Positions 45,263-54,186 of a stretch of DNA of 64,000 nucleotides are shown here, piece after piece. Below the pieces are notes generated by a model, which made no database searches, was not told the origin of the DNA, and saw only the letters and a list, made by a program, of their open reading frames with translations. Source of the DNA: Pseudorhizobium xiangyangii (GTDB lineage Bacteria; Pseudomonadota; Alphaproteobacteria; Rhizobiales; Rhizobiaceae); the NCBI RefSeq assembly GCF_020531965.1, contig NZ_JAJAWH010000011.1:107888-171887 (forward strand), in the 5' to 3' direction. The translations under genes and the position numbers were made by a program. Position 1 is the stretch's first letter; each line of letters opens with the position of its first letter.

Positions 45263-48232
45263 ATGAAAAAAGGCGATCACCTCTTCCTCGTCGACGGCTC
45301 CGGGTTCATCTTCCGGGCGTTTCACGCACTTCCTCCGCTGACCCGCAAGTCCGATGGCCTGCCCATCGGTGCCGTGTCAGGCTTCTGCAATATGCTGTGG
45401 AAGCTGTTGACGGATGCGCGCGATACCTCGGTCGGGGTAACGCCGACGCATTTCGCCGTCATTTTCGACTATTCGTCGAAGACTTTCCGCAAGGAGCTCT
45501 ACGACGCTTACAAGGCGAACCGCTCCGAGCCACCGGAGGACCTGATTCCGCAGTTCGGGCTTATTCGGCAGGCGACGCGTGCTTTCAATCTGCCTTGCAT
45601 CGAGACGGAAGGGTTCGAGGCCGACGACATCATCGCCACCTATGCGCGCCAGGCAGAAGCGGTCGGCGCCGACGTCACCATCATCTCGTCCGACAAGGAT
45701 CTGATGCAGCTCGTGACGCCCAACGTCCACATGTACGACAGCATGAAGGACAAGCAGATCGGCATTCCCGAAGTGATCGAGAAATGGGGTGTGCCGCCGG
45801 AAAAGATGATGGATCTGCAGGCCCTGGTCGGCGATTCCGTCGATAACGTTCCGGGCATCCCCGGCATCGGGCCGAAGACGGCCGCCCAGTTGCTCAAGGA
45901 ATTCGGGGATCTGGAGACACTGCTCGCAAGGGCAGGCGAGATCAAGCAGGTCAAGCGGCGCGAGAGCATCATCGCCAATGCCGATCTGGCCCGCCTGTCG
46001 CGCCGTCTCGTCGAGCTGGCCACGAATGTGCCGCTGGATGTGCCGCTGGATGGACTGGTGCTCGAGCCGCAGAATGGACCGAAGCTTATCGGCTTCCTGA
46101 AGACGATGGAGTTCGGCACGTTGACGCGCCGGGTCGCTGAAGCCTGTCAATGCGATGCGAGCGCCATCGAGCCCGCCGAGGTCACGGTGGAGTGGGGTGC
46201 TGCCGCGCGGGGTCCCGATCTTGATGCAGGAACAGACACCGGTGCTGCCGCAGCGGTCGCCCCGGCCAAACCGGCAGCGGCCGATGCATACGCTGCCGCC
46301 GCACCGGCGGATCTCGCCAAGGCGCGGGCGGGTGCGTTCGCGACCGCCAATATCGACAAGAGCTGCTACGTCACCGTTCGTGACATAGAGGAGCTCGATG
46401 ACTGGATACGCGGAGCGCGCGAGACGGGCGTGGTCGCCTTCGAGGCCGAAGGCACATCCATCGATCCGATGCTGGGAGAGCTGGCCGGCATATCGCTGGC
46501 GCTAGCCGACAACACGCGCAATCCGTCCGGCCTCGACATTCGCGCCGCCTATGTGCCGTTTGCCCACAAGACAGGTAGCAATGATCTGCTCGGCAGCGGA
46601 CTTGCGGAGAATCAGCTCGCTCCGGGCGAGGTGCTGGACCGCCTGAAGCCGCTTCTGGAGGACAGCGCGGTCCTGAAAGTCGGTCACAATCTGAAGTTTG
46701 CCTACCTTCTCATGAAGCGGAACGGCATCGAGATCACGAGTTATGACGACGTGATGCTGATGTCCTATGTCATCGAAGCAGGCAAGGGCGGGCAGAGCTT
46801 GGATTCCCTCTCCGACCGCTGGCTCGGACACATGCCGGCGTCGTTCAAGGACGTGGCGGGAAGTGGCAAATCGGGCATCACGTTCGATCTCGTCGATATA
46901 GAACGTGCGACCGGCTATTCCGCCGAAAAGGCCGACATCACGCTGCGGCTTGCAACGATCCTGAAGCAGCGGCTCGTGGCCGAGAAACTCACGCGGGTCT
47001 ATGAACGGCTGGAACGGCCGCTCGTTTCCACGCTTGCACGGATGGAAGAGCGGGGGATCACGGTCGATAGGCAGATCCTGTCGCGCCTGTCCGGAGAGCT
47101 TGCCCAGAAGGCGGCGGCCATCGAGGACGAGATCTACCGGATCGCCGGCGAAAAGTTCACCATCGGATCGCCGAAGCAGCTCGGTGATATCCTGTTCGGC
47201 AAGATGGGGCTGCCCGGTGGCGCCAAGACCAAGACCGGCCAGTGGTCGACATCGGCGCAGGTCCTGGAAGAGCTTGCAACCGAAGGCCACGAGTTCCCGC
47301 GCAAGATCGTCGACTGGCGTCAGCTGACCAAGCTCAAGTCCACCTACACCGATGCTCTGCCGGGATATGTCCATCCCGACACGAAGCGGGTGCACACGTC
47401 CTATTCACTCGCCTCGACGACAACGGGACGCCTGTCCTCGGTCGAGCCGAACCTGCAGAACATTCCGATCCGCACGACGGAAGGCCGCAAGATCCGAACG
47501 GCTTTCATCTCCACGCCGGGACACAAGCTGGTATCGGCGGACTACAGCCAGATCGAACTACGGGTGCTGGCGCATGTCGCTGACATTCCGCAACTGCGCC
47601 AGGCCTTCGCCGACGGTATCGACATTCATGCCATGACGGCATCGGAAATGTTCGGCGTGCCGGTGGAAGGCATGCCGAGCGAGATTCGCCGCCGCGCAAA
47701 GGCGATCAACTTCGGCATTATCTACGGCATTTCCGCCTTCGGCCTCGCCAACCAGCTGTCGATCGAGCGATCGGAAGCAGGGGAATACATCAAGAAGTAT
47801 TTCGAGCGCTTCCCCGGCATCCGCGACTATATGGAGAACACCAAGGCCTTTGTCCGCGACAATGGATATGTGGAGACGATCTTCGGTCGTCGCGCGCATT
47901 ATCCGGAGATCAAGTCGTCCAACCCATCCGTCCGGGCCTTCAACGAACGCGCGGCGATCAATGCGCCGATTCAGGGCTCGGCGGCGGACGTCATCCGTCG
48001 CGCCATGGTGAAGATGGAGCCGGCGCTGAAAGACGCGGGTCTGGGTGATAAGGTGCGTATGCTACTGCAGGTCCACGACGAACTCATTTTCGAGGTCGAG
48101 GATGCCGAGGTGGATGCCAGCGTGCCGATCATCGTCTCGGTCATGGAGAATGCTGCCATGCCGGCGCTCGACATGAGAGTGCCGCTGAAGGTGGATGCGC
48201 GGGCCGCGTCCAACTGGGACGAGGCGCATTAG
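45263..48232 (+). CDS. polA: DNA polymerase I with degenerate 3'-5' exonuclease site
   Basis: PolA, 989 residues. The 5'-3' nuclease covers about 1-290 (ETEGFEADDIIATYA, SSDKDLMQLV). An Ala-rich linker follows, then the 3'-5' exonuclease fold (about 375-575) and the polymerase domain with DYSQIELRVLAHVADIPQL, RRRAKAINFGIIYGIS and QVHDELIFEVE. In the exonuclease part, residues at the E. coli Asp355, Asp424 and Asp501 places are Glu394, Ala480 and Lys556, so proofreading is probably lost. Polymerase and 5' nuclease sites look intact. It is convergent with phnN. Confidence 0.97.
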   Translation: MKKGDHLFLVDGSGFIFRAFHALPPLTRKSDGLPIGAVSGFCNMLWKLLTDARDTSVGVTPTHFAVIFDYSSKTFRKELYDAYKANRSEPPEDLIPQFGLIRQATRAFNLPCIETEGFEADDIIATYARQAEAVGADVTIISSDKDLMQLVTPNVHMYDSMKDKQIGIPEVIEKWGVPPEKMMDLQALVGDSVDNVPGIPGIGPKTAAQLLKEFGDLETLLARAGEIKQVKRRESIIANADLARLSRRLVELATNVPLDVPLDGLVLEPQNGPKLIGFLKTMEFGTLTRRVAEACQCDASAIEPAEVTVEWGAAARGPDLDAGTDTGAAAAVAPAKPAAADAYAAAAPADLAKARAGAFATANIDKSCYVTVRDIEELDDWIRGARETGVVAFEAEGTSIDPMLGELAGISLALADNTRNPSGLDIRAAYVPFAHKTGSNDLLGSGLAENQLAPGEVLDRLKPLLEDSAVLKVGHNLKFAYLLMKRNGIEITSYDDVMLMSYVIEAGKGGQSLDSLSDRWLGHMPASFKDVAGSGKSGITFDLVDIERATGYSAEKADITLRLATILKQRLVAEKLTRVYERLERPLVSTLARMEERGITVDRQILSRLSGELAQKAAAIEDEIYRIAGEKFTIGSPKQLGDILFGKMGLPGGAKTKTGQWSTSAQVLEELATEGHEFPRKIVDWRQLTKLKSTYTDALPGYVHPDTKRVHTSYSLASTTTGRLSSVEPNLQNIPIRTTEGRKIRTAFISTPGHKLVSADYSQIELRVLAHVADIPQLRQAFADGIDIHAMTASEMFGVPVEGMPSEIRRRAKAINFGIIYGISAFGLANQLSIERSEAGEYIKKYFERFPGIRDYMENTKAFVRDNGYVETIFGRRAHYPEIKSSNPSVRAFNERAAINAPIQGSAADVIRRAMVKMEPALKDAGLGDKVRMLLQVHDELIFEVEDAEVDASVPIIVSVMENAAMPALDMRVPLKVDARAASNWDEAH

Positions 48233-48247
48233 GATCGGTTATCGCCA

Positions 48248-48844
48248 TCAGGCGATCGCCAGATAGTTCGACAGCGCTTCCACCAAGGCGTTGCCGGCGT
48301 CCTCCAGGGTGCCGCTGTTGTCGATCGTCACGACGTCATAGTCGCCGTCGAGCGTGGGCGAGCTGCGCTCAAGCCGCCCGAGGATCTCTTCCCGCGTTTC
48401 GCGTCCACGAGCTTCCAGGCGCTCGGCCAGCACTTCAGGCCGGGCGGTGATGTTGATGACTGTCATGGCGGGGAAGGCGGCCTTGAAGCGGGGCAGCGCG
48501 GAACGTGAGCCATTGGCAATCACGAGCTGTCCGTTGGCGATCTGCATCAAGGTCCGAGACGGGATACCGTACCTCAGCCCATGGGCTTCCCACGAGACGG
48601 CAAAGCTGCCGCTCTCAGCCATGTGGTCGAATTCTGCCTCGGAAACGGCGTCGTGATCTTCTCCGCCGGCGTTTCCGTCACGCGTGATGACGCGCCGGAC
48701 GAAGGCGATGTCCTGCCGGCCGTTCAGATGACTGGCCGCATAGGCCATCAGCGTGTCCTTGCCGGCACCGCTCGGTCCGACGACGACCACCATATGGCCC
48801 GCCATATCGCCCTTGACGCCAGTACTGCCCGCCGCGTGAACCAT
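48248..48844 (-). CDS. phnN: Ribose 1,5-bisphosphokinase PhnN
   Basis: About 198 residues, related to guanylate kinase. Walker A is [12 protein letters not shown] and FVRRVITRDGNAGGEDHDAV is the substrate loop typical of PhnN. It phosphorylates ribose 1,5-bisphosphate to PRPP, the last step of C-P lyase metabolism. The ATG at 48844 overlaps the phnM stop; an ATG at 48805 with AAGGGG upstream is a good alternative. Last gene of the DUF1045-phnM-phnN unit. Confidence 0.92.
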   Translation of the reverse strand: MVHAAGSTGVKGDMAGHMVVVVGPSGAGKDTLMAYAASHLNGRQDIAFVRRVITRDGNAGGEDHDAVSEAEFDHMAESGSFAVSWEAHGLRYGIPSRTLMQIANGQLVIANGSRSALPRFKAAFPAMTVINITARPEVLAERLEARGRETREEILGRLERSSPTLDGDYDVVTIDNSGTLEDAGNALVEALSNYLAIA

Positions 48845-49983
48845 CACGCCACCCGCCGGCCTTCACGCCAGGTCGCCCGTACGACGGGCACTCCGTGGTT
48901 GCGGTGAACACGTACGAGGTCGGCACGCAGGCCGGGCGCGATCTGGCCACGGTCGTCGAGCCCGACGGTGCGTGCCGGGGTGGCGGTGACCATGGCGAGC
49001 GCCTTCGGCAGGCTTATGCCCTCCACTTCGTCGGAAAGCACGAACGGCGCGTGCAGCAGGCTGAGCGGGACATAGTCCGAGGAAAGGACATCCAGCACGC
49101 CGCGTTCCGCCAGATCGCGCGCGGCAATATTGCCGGAATGCGACTTGCCGCGAACGATATTGGGCGCCCCCATGAGCACGCTCATGCCGGCCTTGTGGGA
49201 GGCTTCGGCGGCGTCGAAGCTGGTCGGGAACTCGGCCAGCCGAACGCCGTGGCCGATCGCTTCATCCACATGTTCGAGTGTAGCATCGTCATGGCTTGCC
49301 ACCGTGATGCCGCGTTCGGCGCACTTGCGGGCCAGTTCGTCGCGGTGGGCCGCGGAATACCTGGCCGATGCTGCCTGCCGCCGCGTCACGAAATGGGCGA
49401 AGGCTTCGTCGCTCAGGCCGCGCTTTTCCTTGTAGTAGAGGATGTACTGATCCATCGACTGGAACTGGCGCTGTCCGGGCGCGTGGTCCATGAGCGATAC
49501 GAGGCGCACGTAGGGGTCGTTCTCGAAATCCTCGAAATGCGCCAGTACGTTGTCGGAAGAGACTTCGCAGCGCAGGTGGAAGAGGTGTTCCGCGCGCAGC
49601 CGGCCGTCCTTCTGCGCCGCCTGGATGGCATCGGCCAGGCCGCGCATTTCGCCCTTCTCGAAGCCGCCGTCCTCGTCGGCGCCCATGCGCAGGCAATCGA
49701 AGACCGTCGTGATGCCGGACGTGGCGACCTGGGCGTCATGGGCCTGGATGGCGGCCGTCGTGTTCCACCGCACGCCAGGGCGCGGCGAATAATGCTGTTC
49801 GAGATGGTCCGTGTGCAGCTCGATCAGGCCGGGGATCAGGAAATCGTCTTCCAGATCCTCGCCCGCCCGCGTTGCGCCCTCGGAAATATCCGCGATACGG
49901 CCGTCACGGATGAGAACGGAGCCGGAGAGGATCCGGTCCTCGAGAACGATGCGGGCATTCGAAAGAACGGTTTCGGCGCTCAT
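48844..49983 (-). CDS. phnM: alpha-D-ribose 1-methylphosphonate 5-triphosphate diphosphatase PhnM
   Basis: PhnM, 379 residues, a metal-dependent amidohydrolase-type enzyme that removes diphosphate from the C-P lyase intermediate. The metal site motif HTDHLEQHYSPRPGV is near residue 58; SHDDATLEHV and SSDYVPLSLLHAP follow. The ATG at 49983 overlaps the DUF1045 stop by 4 bp. It is coupled to phnN downstream. Confidence 0.96.
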   Translation of the reverse strand: MSAETVLSNARIVLEDRILSGSVLIRDGRIADISEGATRAGEDLEDDFLIPGLIELHTDHLEQHYSPRPGVRWNTTAAIQAHDAQVATSGITTVFDCLRMGADEDGGFEKGEMRGLADAIQAAQKDGRLRAEHLFHLRCEVSSDNVLAHFEDFENDPYVRLVSLMDHAPGQRQFQSMDQYILYYKEKRGLSDEAFAHFVTRRQAASARYSAAHRDELARKCAERGITVASHDDATLEHVDEAIGHGVRLAEFPTSFDAAEASHKAGMSVLMGAPNIVRGKSHSGNIAARDLAERGVLDVLSSDYVPLSLLHAPFVLSDEVEGISLPKALAMVTATPARTVGLDDRGQIAPGLRADLVRVHRNHGVPVVRATWREGRRVA

Positions 49984-50693
49984 GGGAGGATCTTTCTGCT
50001 TTGCTCCGGCAAGCCGAGCGGTTGCCAGCGGTGAATGGTGAAGGGCGCGCCCCGGGCGCTCTCTGTGAAAAGAGCCAGCCCGTCTATGGGAAGAGCGGCA
50101 TCCGTATACCGTGAAAAGCGCATTTGAAGCTCGTCTCGCACCTGCGGCGCAAGCGTCGTTTCGATAGGTCCGGTCAGCGTCATGTGGAATCGGAACTCCT
50201 CCATGACATAAGGGTAGCCCCACTGCAGCAGGTAGCTGCGCTGGGCTTCGCTCAGACGTTCGGGACGGCGTCGGGCGACGTCCGCTTCCGAAAGCGGCGC
50301 ACGGAAAGGCTCGAATTCCTCGACCACCGATGCCGCGAACTCCTGCAGCGAAGGATAGACCGAATGCGGAACGAGAGCGAAGAAGGGTCCAAGCTGGCCA
50401 AGAACGAGCCGCGGGATCTCGAATGCCGTCATCGATGCCGCAAAGCAATCGAAGGCCTCTATGAGGTCAGCTTCCGTCTGCCCTTCGCGAAGCTCGAACG
50501 GGGCTTTCAGTGTGGCATGGAAGCCGTAGCGTTGCGGGTCTGCGACAAGGCCGTGCCACTGCTCGGCCGGCATTGGCAGCGAGGCAGGGGGACCGAATGT
50601 CTCTCCGGAAAACGCGTCGCGGCCAAGCCAGCGGCTGGCGTCGGTCGTCAACGGATCATCGGGGGCGGGAGCGTAGTATATGGCGTAGCGCAA
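49980..50693 (-). CDS. DUF1045 protein, 2H-phosphoesterase-like, of the phn locus
   Basis: A 237-residue DUF1045 protein of the kind found in phosphonate operons. It carries two H-x-T motifs, HATLKAPF (about residue 60) and HMTLTGPI (about 170), the mark of the 2H phosphoesterase superfamily, whose members open cyclic phosphodiesters. PhnP, which opens 5-phosphoribosyl 1,2-cyclic phosphate, is not seen in the locus, so this protein may replace it. That role is inference from motif and context. First gene of the unit with phnM and phnN. Confidence 0.88.
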   Translation of the reverse strand: MRYAIYYAPAPDDPLTTDASRWLGRDAFSGETFGPPASLPMPAEQWHGLVADPQRYGFHATLKAPFELREGQTEADLIEAFDCFAASMTAFEIPRLVLGQLGPFFALVPHSVYPSLQEFAASVVEEFEPFRAPLSEADVARRRPERLSEAQRSYLLQWGYPYVMEEFRFHMTLTGPIETTLAPQVRDELQMRFSRYTDAALPIDGLALFTESARGAPFTIHRWQPLGLPEQSRKILP

Positions 50694-50774
50694 AATCGAA
50701 TCCAGAATCAGAGAACCGCTGGAAGCGTAGCGGCAGAGGAGGTTCGGAAACAGAACCTGCGCTAAAAGATTTCC

Positions 50775-50792
50775 ATGACAGAATGATGATGA
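50775..50792 (-). promoter_or_regulatory. Candidate PHO box upstream of DUF1045-phnMN
   Basis: On the minus strand TCATCAT-CATT-CTGTCAT: 11 of 14 positions match CTGTCAT-N4-CTGTCAT, with the second half perfect. It lies 82 bp before the DUF1045 start, in the only gap before this unit. Confidence 0.55.
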
Positions 50793-50802
50793 CGGACGGC
50801 TT

Positions 50803-52155
50803 TTAATGAGCCGCCTGTCCGATTAGGCGCGAACGGATGGCGTTGGAGATGTTGTCGAACAGGAACACCACCAGCAGAATGAGGAGCACCATGTAGGCGA
50901 CCTTGTCCCAATCGGCATTGGTGCCCATCGCTTCGAGAAGCTTGAGGCCGATGCCTCCGGCACCGACGGCACCGATTACGGTTGCGGAGCGGATGTTCGA
51001 TTCCCAGAAGTACAGCGACTGGGAGATGAAGACCGGCAGGACCTGCGGCACGACACCGAAGCGGTTGACGACGGCCGGGCTTGCGCCGACCGACTTCACG
51101 CCCTCGCGCTGCTTGTCATCGACGTTTTCCAGCGCTTCCGCGTAGACCTTGCCGAGTGCGCCGCTGTCGGTGAAAAAGATCGCCGCGATGCCGGGGATCG
51201 GCCCGGGGCCGAAAGAGCGCGTGAAGAACAGCGCCCAGATCAGCATGTCGATCGAGCGCAGGAAGTCGAAGCAGCGCTTCATGAACCAGTTGGCGGCACG
51301 GTTCGGCGTGATGTTGCGGGCTGCGATAAAGGCGAGCGGAAAGGCGACCAGCGTGCCGAACAACGTACCGACAAAGGCCATGACCAGTGTTTGCATCAGC
51401 TTCGACAGGATGTCGGAATGCTGCCAGACGTTGTTGCCCAGGAAATCATCGACCATATGGCCGAAATTGCTGCGGTCCGGATCGATGCGTTCGCCGAAGG
51501 TCGCAAGCACCAGAAGTTCGCCATAGGTCCTGCCCCAGAATTCGGACTTGGTGTCGAACAGGAAGTTTGCCCAGCCGATGAAACGCCGCTGCACGTAAAC
51601 CTGGCCGGTGCGGATTTCCGCCTGGCCTTCGAAACCGTAGTCGACGAGGACCTTGTTGCCGTCCTGGGTGATCGCGGACGGTGCGCCTTCCGGTGCGGTC
51701 GCAGCATCAACGGTGATGGTGACGGGATAGGCAGTCCCGCCGAGATAGACCTGGACCAGACTGGGCGTGACATCGAGGCGATCGTCGTCGTTTCCGTAGG
51801 TCACGGCATAGCCGCCCGCTGCCGTCGGCTGCAGCCAGGATATGTTGGCGTCGGCCGGATACTGGCCCCGGCTCGACCACTGGGCCCGCACTGTGCCGTC
51901 TTCCTCGAAGCGCAGGCGCGGTTGGGCGCGCCAGGAATACCAGTCCTGGACGTACAGCGAAGCACGATCCCAGCGGCCCTGCATGAAGGTTGGTCCGACA
52001 TTGAACGCGAAGAAGCAGATGATGAGGTAGACGGCGACGATGCCGGCGCCGACTGCCAGGCCGTAGCGCTGCCAGAAGCTGCGATGAAAGACCTGCGGGT
52101 AATCCGCGAGCAGTCGTTCGCGATCCGCGGTGTTGATGGAGGGAACCGATGGCAT
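50803..52155 (-). CDS. phnE2: Phosphonate ABC transporter permease PhnE2, with large periplasmic insert
   Basis: A 450-residue permease, well above the usual 270-320. After one membrane helix (about 30-52) an extra domain of some 170 residues, rich in beta strands by appearance, lies before the common permease core (QTLVMAFVGTLFGTLVAFPLAF, with the EAA-type loop near GVKSVGASPAVVNRFGVVPQ). The start overlaps the phnE1 stop by one base. With PhnC, PhnD and PhnE1 it imports phosphonates. Confidence 0.93.
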   Translation of the reverse strand: MPSVPSINTADRERLLADYPQVFHRSFWQRYGLAVGAGIVAVYLIICFFAFNVGPTFMQGRWDRASLYVQDWYSWRAQPRLRFEEDGTVRAQWSSRGQYPADANISWLQPTAAGGYAVTYGNDDDRLDVTPSLVQVYLGGTAYPVTITVDAATAPEGAPSAITQDGNKVLVDYGFEGQAEIRTGQVYVQRRFIGWANFLFDTKSEFWGRTYGELLVLATFGERIDPDRSNFGHMVDDFLGNNVWQHSDILSKLMQTLVMAFVGTLFGTLVAFPLAFIAARNITPNRAANWFMKRCFDFLRSIDMLIWALFFTRSFGPGPIPGIAAIFFTDSGALGKVYAEALENVDDKQREGVKSVGASPAVVNRFGVVPQVLPVFISQSLYFWESNIRSATVIGAVGAGGIGLKLLEAMGTNADWDKVAYMVLLILLVVFLFDNISNAIRSRLIGQAAH

Positions 52156-53132
52156 CAGGCTGCTCCCCTGCCGAATTCGAAGGACTGTTCACCCACGAGC
52201 CGGCGACGCAGCCAACCGGAGAACTGGTCGATGACGATGATGCTGACCAGCAGCAGGATGATGATGGCGTAAGTCTTGGCGGCGTGGTCACGGCCGATCG
52301 CCAGCCGGAAGACCTCGCCGATGCCGCCGCCGCCCACCGCACCGATGATGGTGGAGGCGCGCACGTTTATCTCAGCGCGCAGCAGCGTGTAGGATACGAA
52401 GTTCGGGAGAACCTGAGGAACGATCGCAAAACGCACCCGTTCCGCCCAGTTCGCGCCGGCTGCACGCAGGCCTTCATCCGGCTTCATGTCGGCATTTTCG
52501 ACGACTTCGAAGAACAGCTTTCCAAGCGCGCCTACGGTGTGCACGGTGATGGCGATGATCGCCGCGATCGGACCGATGGACAGAATGGCGGTCAGGAGCC
52601 CCGCGATGACGATCTCCGGAAAGGCGCGCATCACTTCCATGATCCGGCGAACGACAAAACGCGTGGCGCCGGCACCGACCAGATTGGTCGAGGCGAAGAA
52701 GCAGAGTGCGAAGGCGGCAGCCGCACCCACGATGGTCGAGACCAATGCAATGTTGATGGTGATGATCAGCTGGTAGAGGAAATGCGGAATGTAGAAATTC
52801 TCGGTCAGATAGACCCGGTCGCTCGTATAATCGTACTTGAGCGATCCGTCCGCGTAGGGGGATTGCAGGTCGAACATCGCCCGGATGATCTCCATCGGGC
52901 TGTCCGGCACGAAGTGGGTTATGAAATCGAAGAGGTAAGGCAGCCGTTCAAAGAACTTGCCGGCATTGGCATTGTTCGCGAAGTTCAGCGATGCGCCGAG
53001 CACGATCAGGAACACCACGATCGATATGGCGGTGTAGATCCGGCGTGTCTTGAGCTGCTGCTGATAGTGCCGCATCGTCAAGGATGCCGCGGAGCCGAGC
53101 CCGCCGGGATTGTTTGCGCTGATATCCGCCAT
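52155..53132 (-). CDS. phnE1: Phosphonate ABC transporter permease PhnE1
   Basis: A 325-residue permease with about six membrane helices (first at about 35-55). The EAA-type loop is GLRAAGANWAERVRFAIVPQVLPNF and GAVGGGGIGEVFRLAIGR follows. It pairs with PhnE2, whose gene overlaps by one base. A strong hairpin separates it from phnD. Confidence 0.95.
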   Translation of the reverse strand: MADISANNPGGLGSAASLTMRHYQQQLKTRRIYTAISIVVFLIVLGASLNFANNANAGKFFERLPYLFDFITHFVPDSPMEIIRAMFDLQSPYADGSLKYDYTSDRVYLTENFYIPHFLYQLIITINIALVSTIVGAAAAFALCFFASTNLVGAGATRFVVRRIMEVMRAFPEIVIAGLLTAILSIGPIAAIIAITVHTVGALGKLFFEVVENADMKPDEGLRAAGANWAERVRFAIVPQVLPNFVSYTLLRAEINVRASTIIGAVGGGGIGEVFRLAIGRDHAAKTYAIIILLLVSIIVIDQFSGWLRRRLVGEQSFEFGRGAA

Positions 53133-53152
53133 GCCGTAACTCTCTTTGGGAA

Positions 53153-53180
53153 AACGGCGGCGCCTTGAAGCGCCGCCGTT
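53153..53180 (-). terminator. Hairpin between phnD and phnE1
   Basis: On the minus strand an 11-bp perfect stem (AACGGCGGCGC with its complement) around a 6-nt loop is followed by TTCCC. It probably gives partial termination or protects the phnD message, so that more binding protein than permease is made, a common layout in ABC importer operons. Confidence 0.6.
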
Positions 53181-53194
53181 GAAATCTTCAGGGA

Positions 53195-54100
53195 TCAGCC
53201 GCCGATGACCGACTTACGGGCGTCGATGATCGTCTGGTAGAACGACTGGTCGACCTTGATGTATTCCTTGTTGTCGCCCTGGGTGTAGGCCTTGAAGCAG
53301 TCATGGTCCGACTTCGGCAGGTCCAGGAAGTATGCTTCGACCTTCTCGCGCATCTCCGCCGGCAGCTGGTTGTTGACCATCAGCGGGCCGTTCGGGATCA
53401 GCGGCGACTTCCAGACTTCGACGAGGTCGTCCATGTCCAGATTGCCCTTGTTGACCATCTGGTGCAGGTTGCCGCCGGTGTAACCGTCTTCCCAGTTGCC
53501 GACGCCCGAGCCGAAGGTGGTGCCGACGTCGAACTTGCCGTCGAGAATGGCGAGAACGAGGTTTTCATGGCCGCCGCCGAAGCCGCTTTCGGAGAAGTAT
53601 TCGTTGACCGGAGCGTTGATTTCCTTCGGCAATGCGACGTTCGGGACGAGGTAGCCCGAGGTGCTGTCCGGGTCGGCGAAACCGATCTTCTTGCCCTTGG
53701 CGTCGGCAAGCGATGTGATGCCCGAATCCTTGCGGGCAACCATGATCGAGTAGTAGCCGCTGGAGCCGTCCGACTGGGTGTAGGTGAGGATCGGATCCAC
53801 GGCGTCGGGCTTCTGGAGCGCGATGGCAGCATAGGACGAAGCGCCCATGGAGGCGATGTCGATCGTGCCGCCGAGCAGGCCCTGGATGACGCCGTTATAA
53901 TCCGGCGACGGGAAGATCTGCACGTTTTCCACACCGGTGAAAGCCTTCAGGCCGTCGGCGACGCACTGTGTGTTGCGGATCTGGTCGGCTTCGTTTTCCG
54001 AGCCGTCGAGACCGATGCGCAGGACCTTGACGTCCTGCGCGATTGCGGAACCTGCCAGAACGCTGAGCGCTGCTGCCGCGAGCAGAGTTTTCTTCAACAT
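53195..54100 (-). CDS. phnD: Phosphonate ABC transporter substrate-binding protein PhnD
   Basis: PhnD, 301 residues. The signal peptide (1-21) ends SAIAQ. The mature part has the family stretches LRIGLDGSENEADQI, FPSPDYNGVIQGLLGGTIDIASMGASSYA and SLADAKGKKIGFADPDSTSGYLVP. It binds phosphonates in the periplasm. It lies between phnC (86 bp) and phnE1. Confidence 0.95.
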   Translation of the reverse strand: MLKKTLLAAAALSVLAGSAIAQDVKVLRIGLDGSENEADQIRNTQCVADGLKAFTGVENVQIFPSPDYNGVIQGLLGGTIDIASMGASSYAAIALQKPDAVDPILTYTQSDGSSGYYSIMVARKDSGITSLADAKGKKIGFADPDSTSGYLVPNVALPKEINAPVNEYFSESGFGGGHENLVLAILDGKFDVGTTFGSGVGNWEDGYTGGNLHQMVNKGNLDMDDLVEVWKSPLIPNGPLMVNNQLPAEMREKVEAYFLDLPKSDHDCFKAYTQGDNKEYIKVDQSFYQTIIDARKSVIGG

Positions 54101-54186
54101 GAGATGATCTCCTGGTTGTCCGGACGACCGGATTGCTGTTGCAAAAGGAAGTGCCCTTGACGCGGGCTTGCGATCATGGCGCCGGT

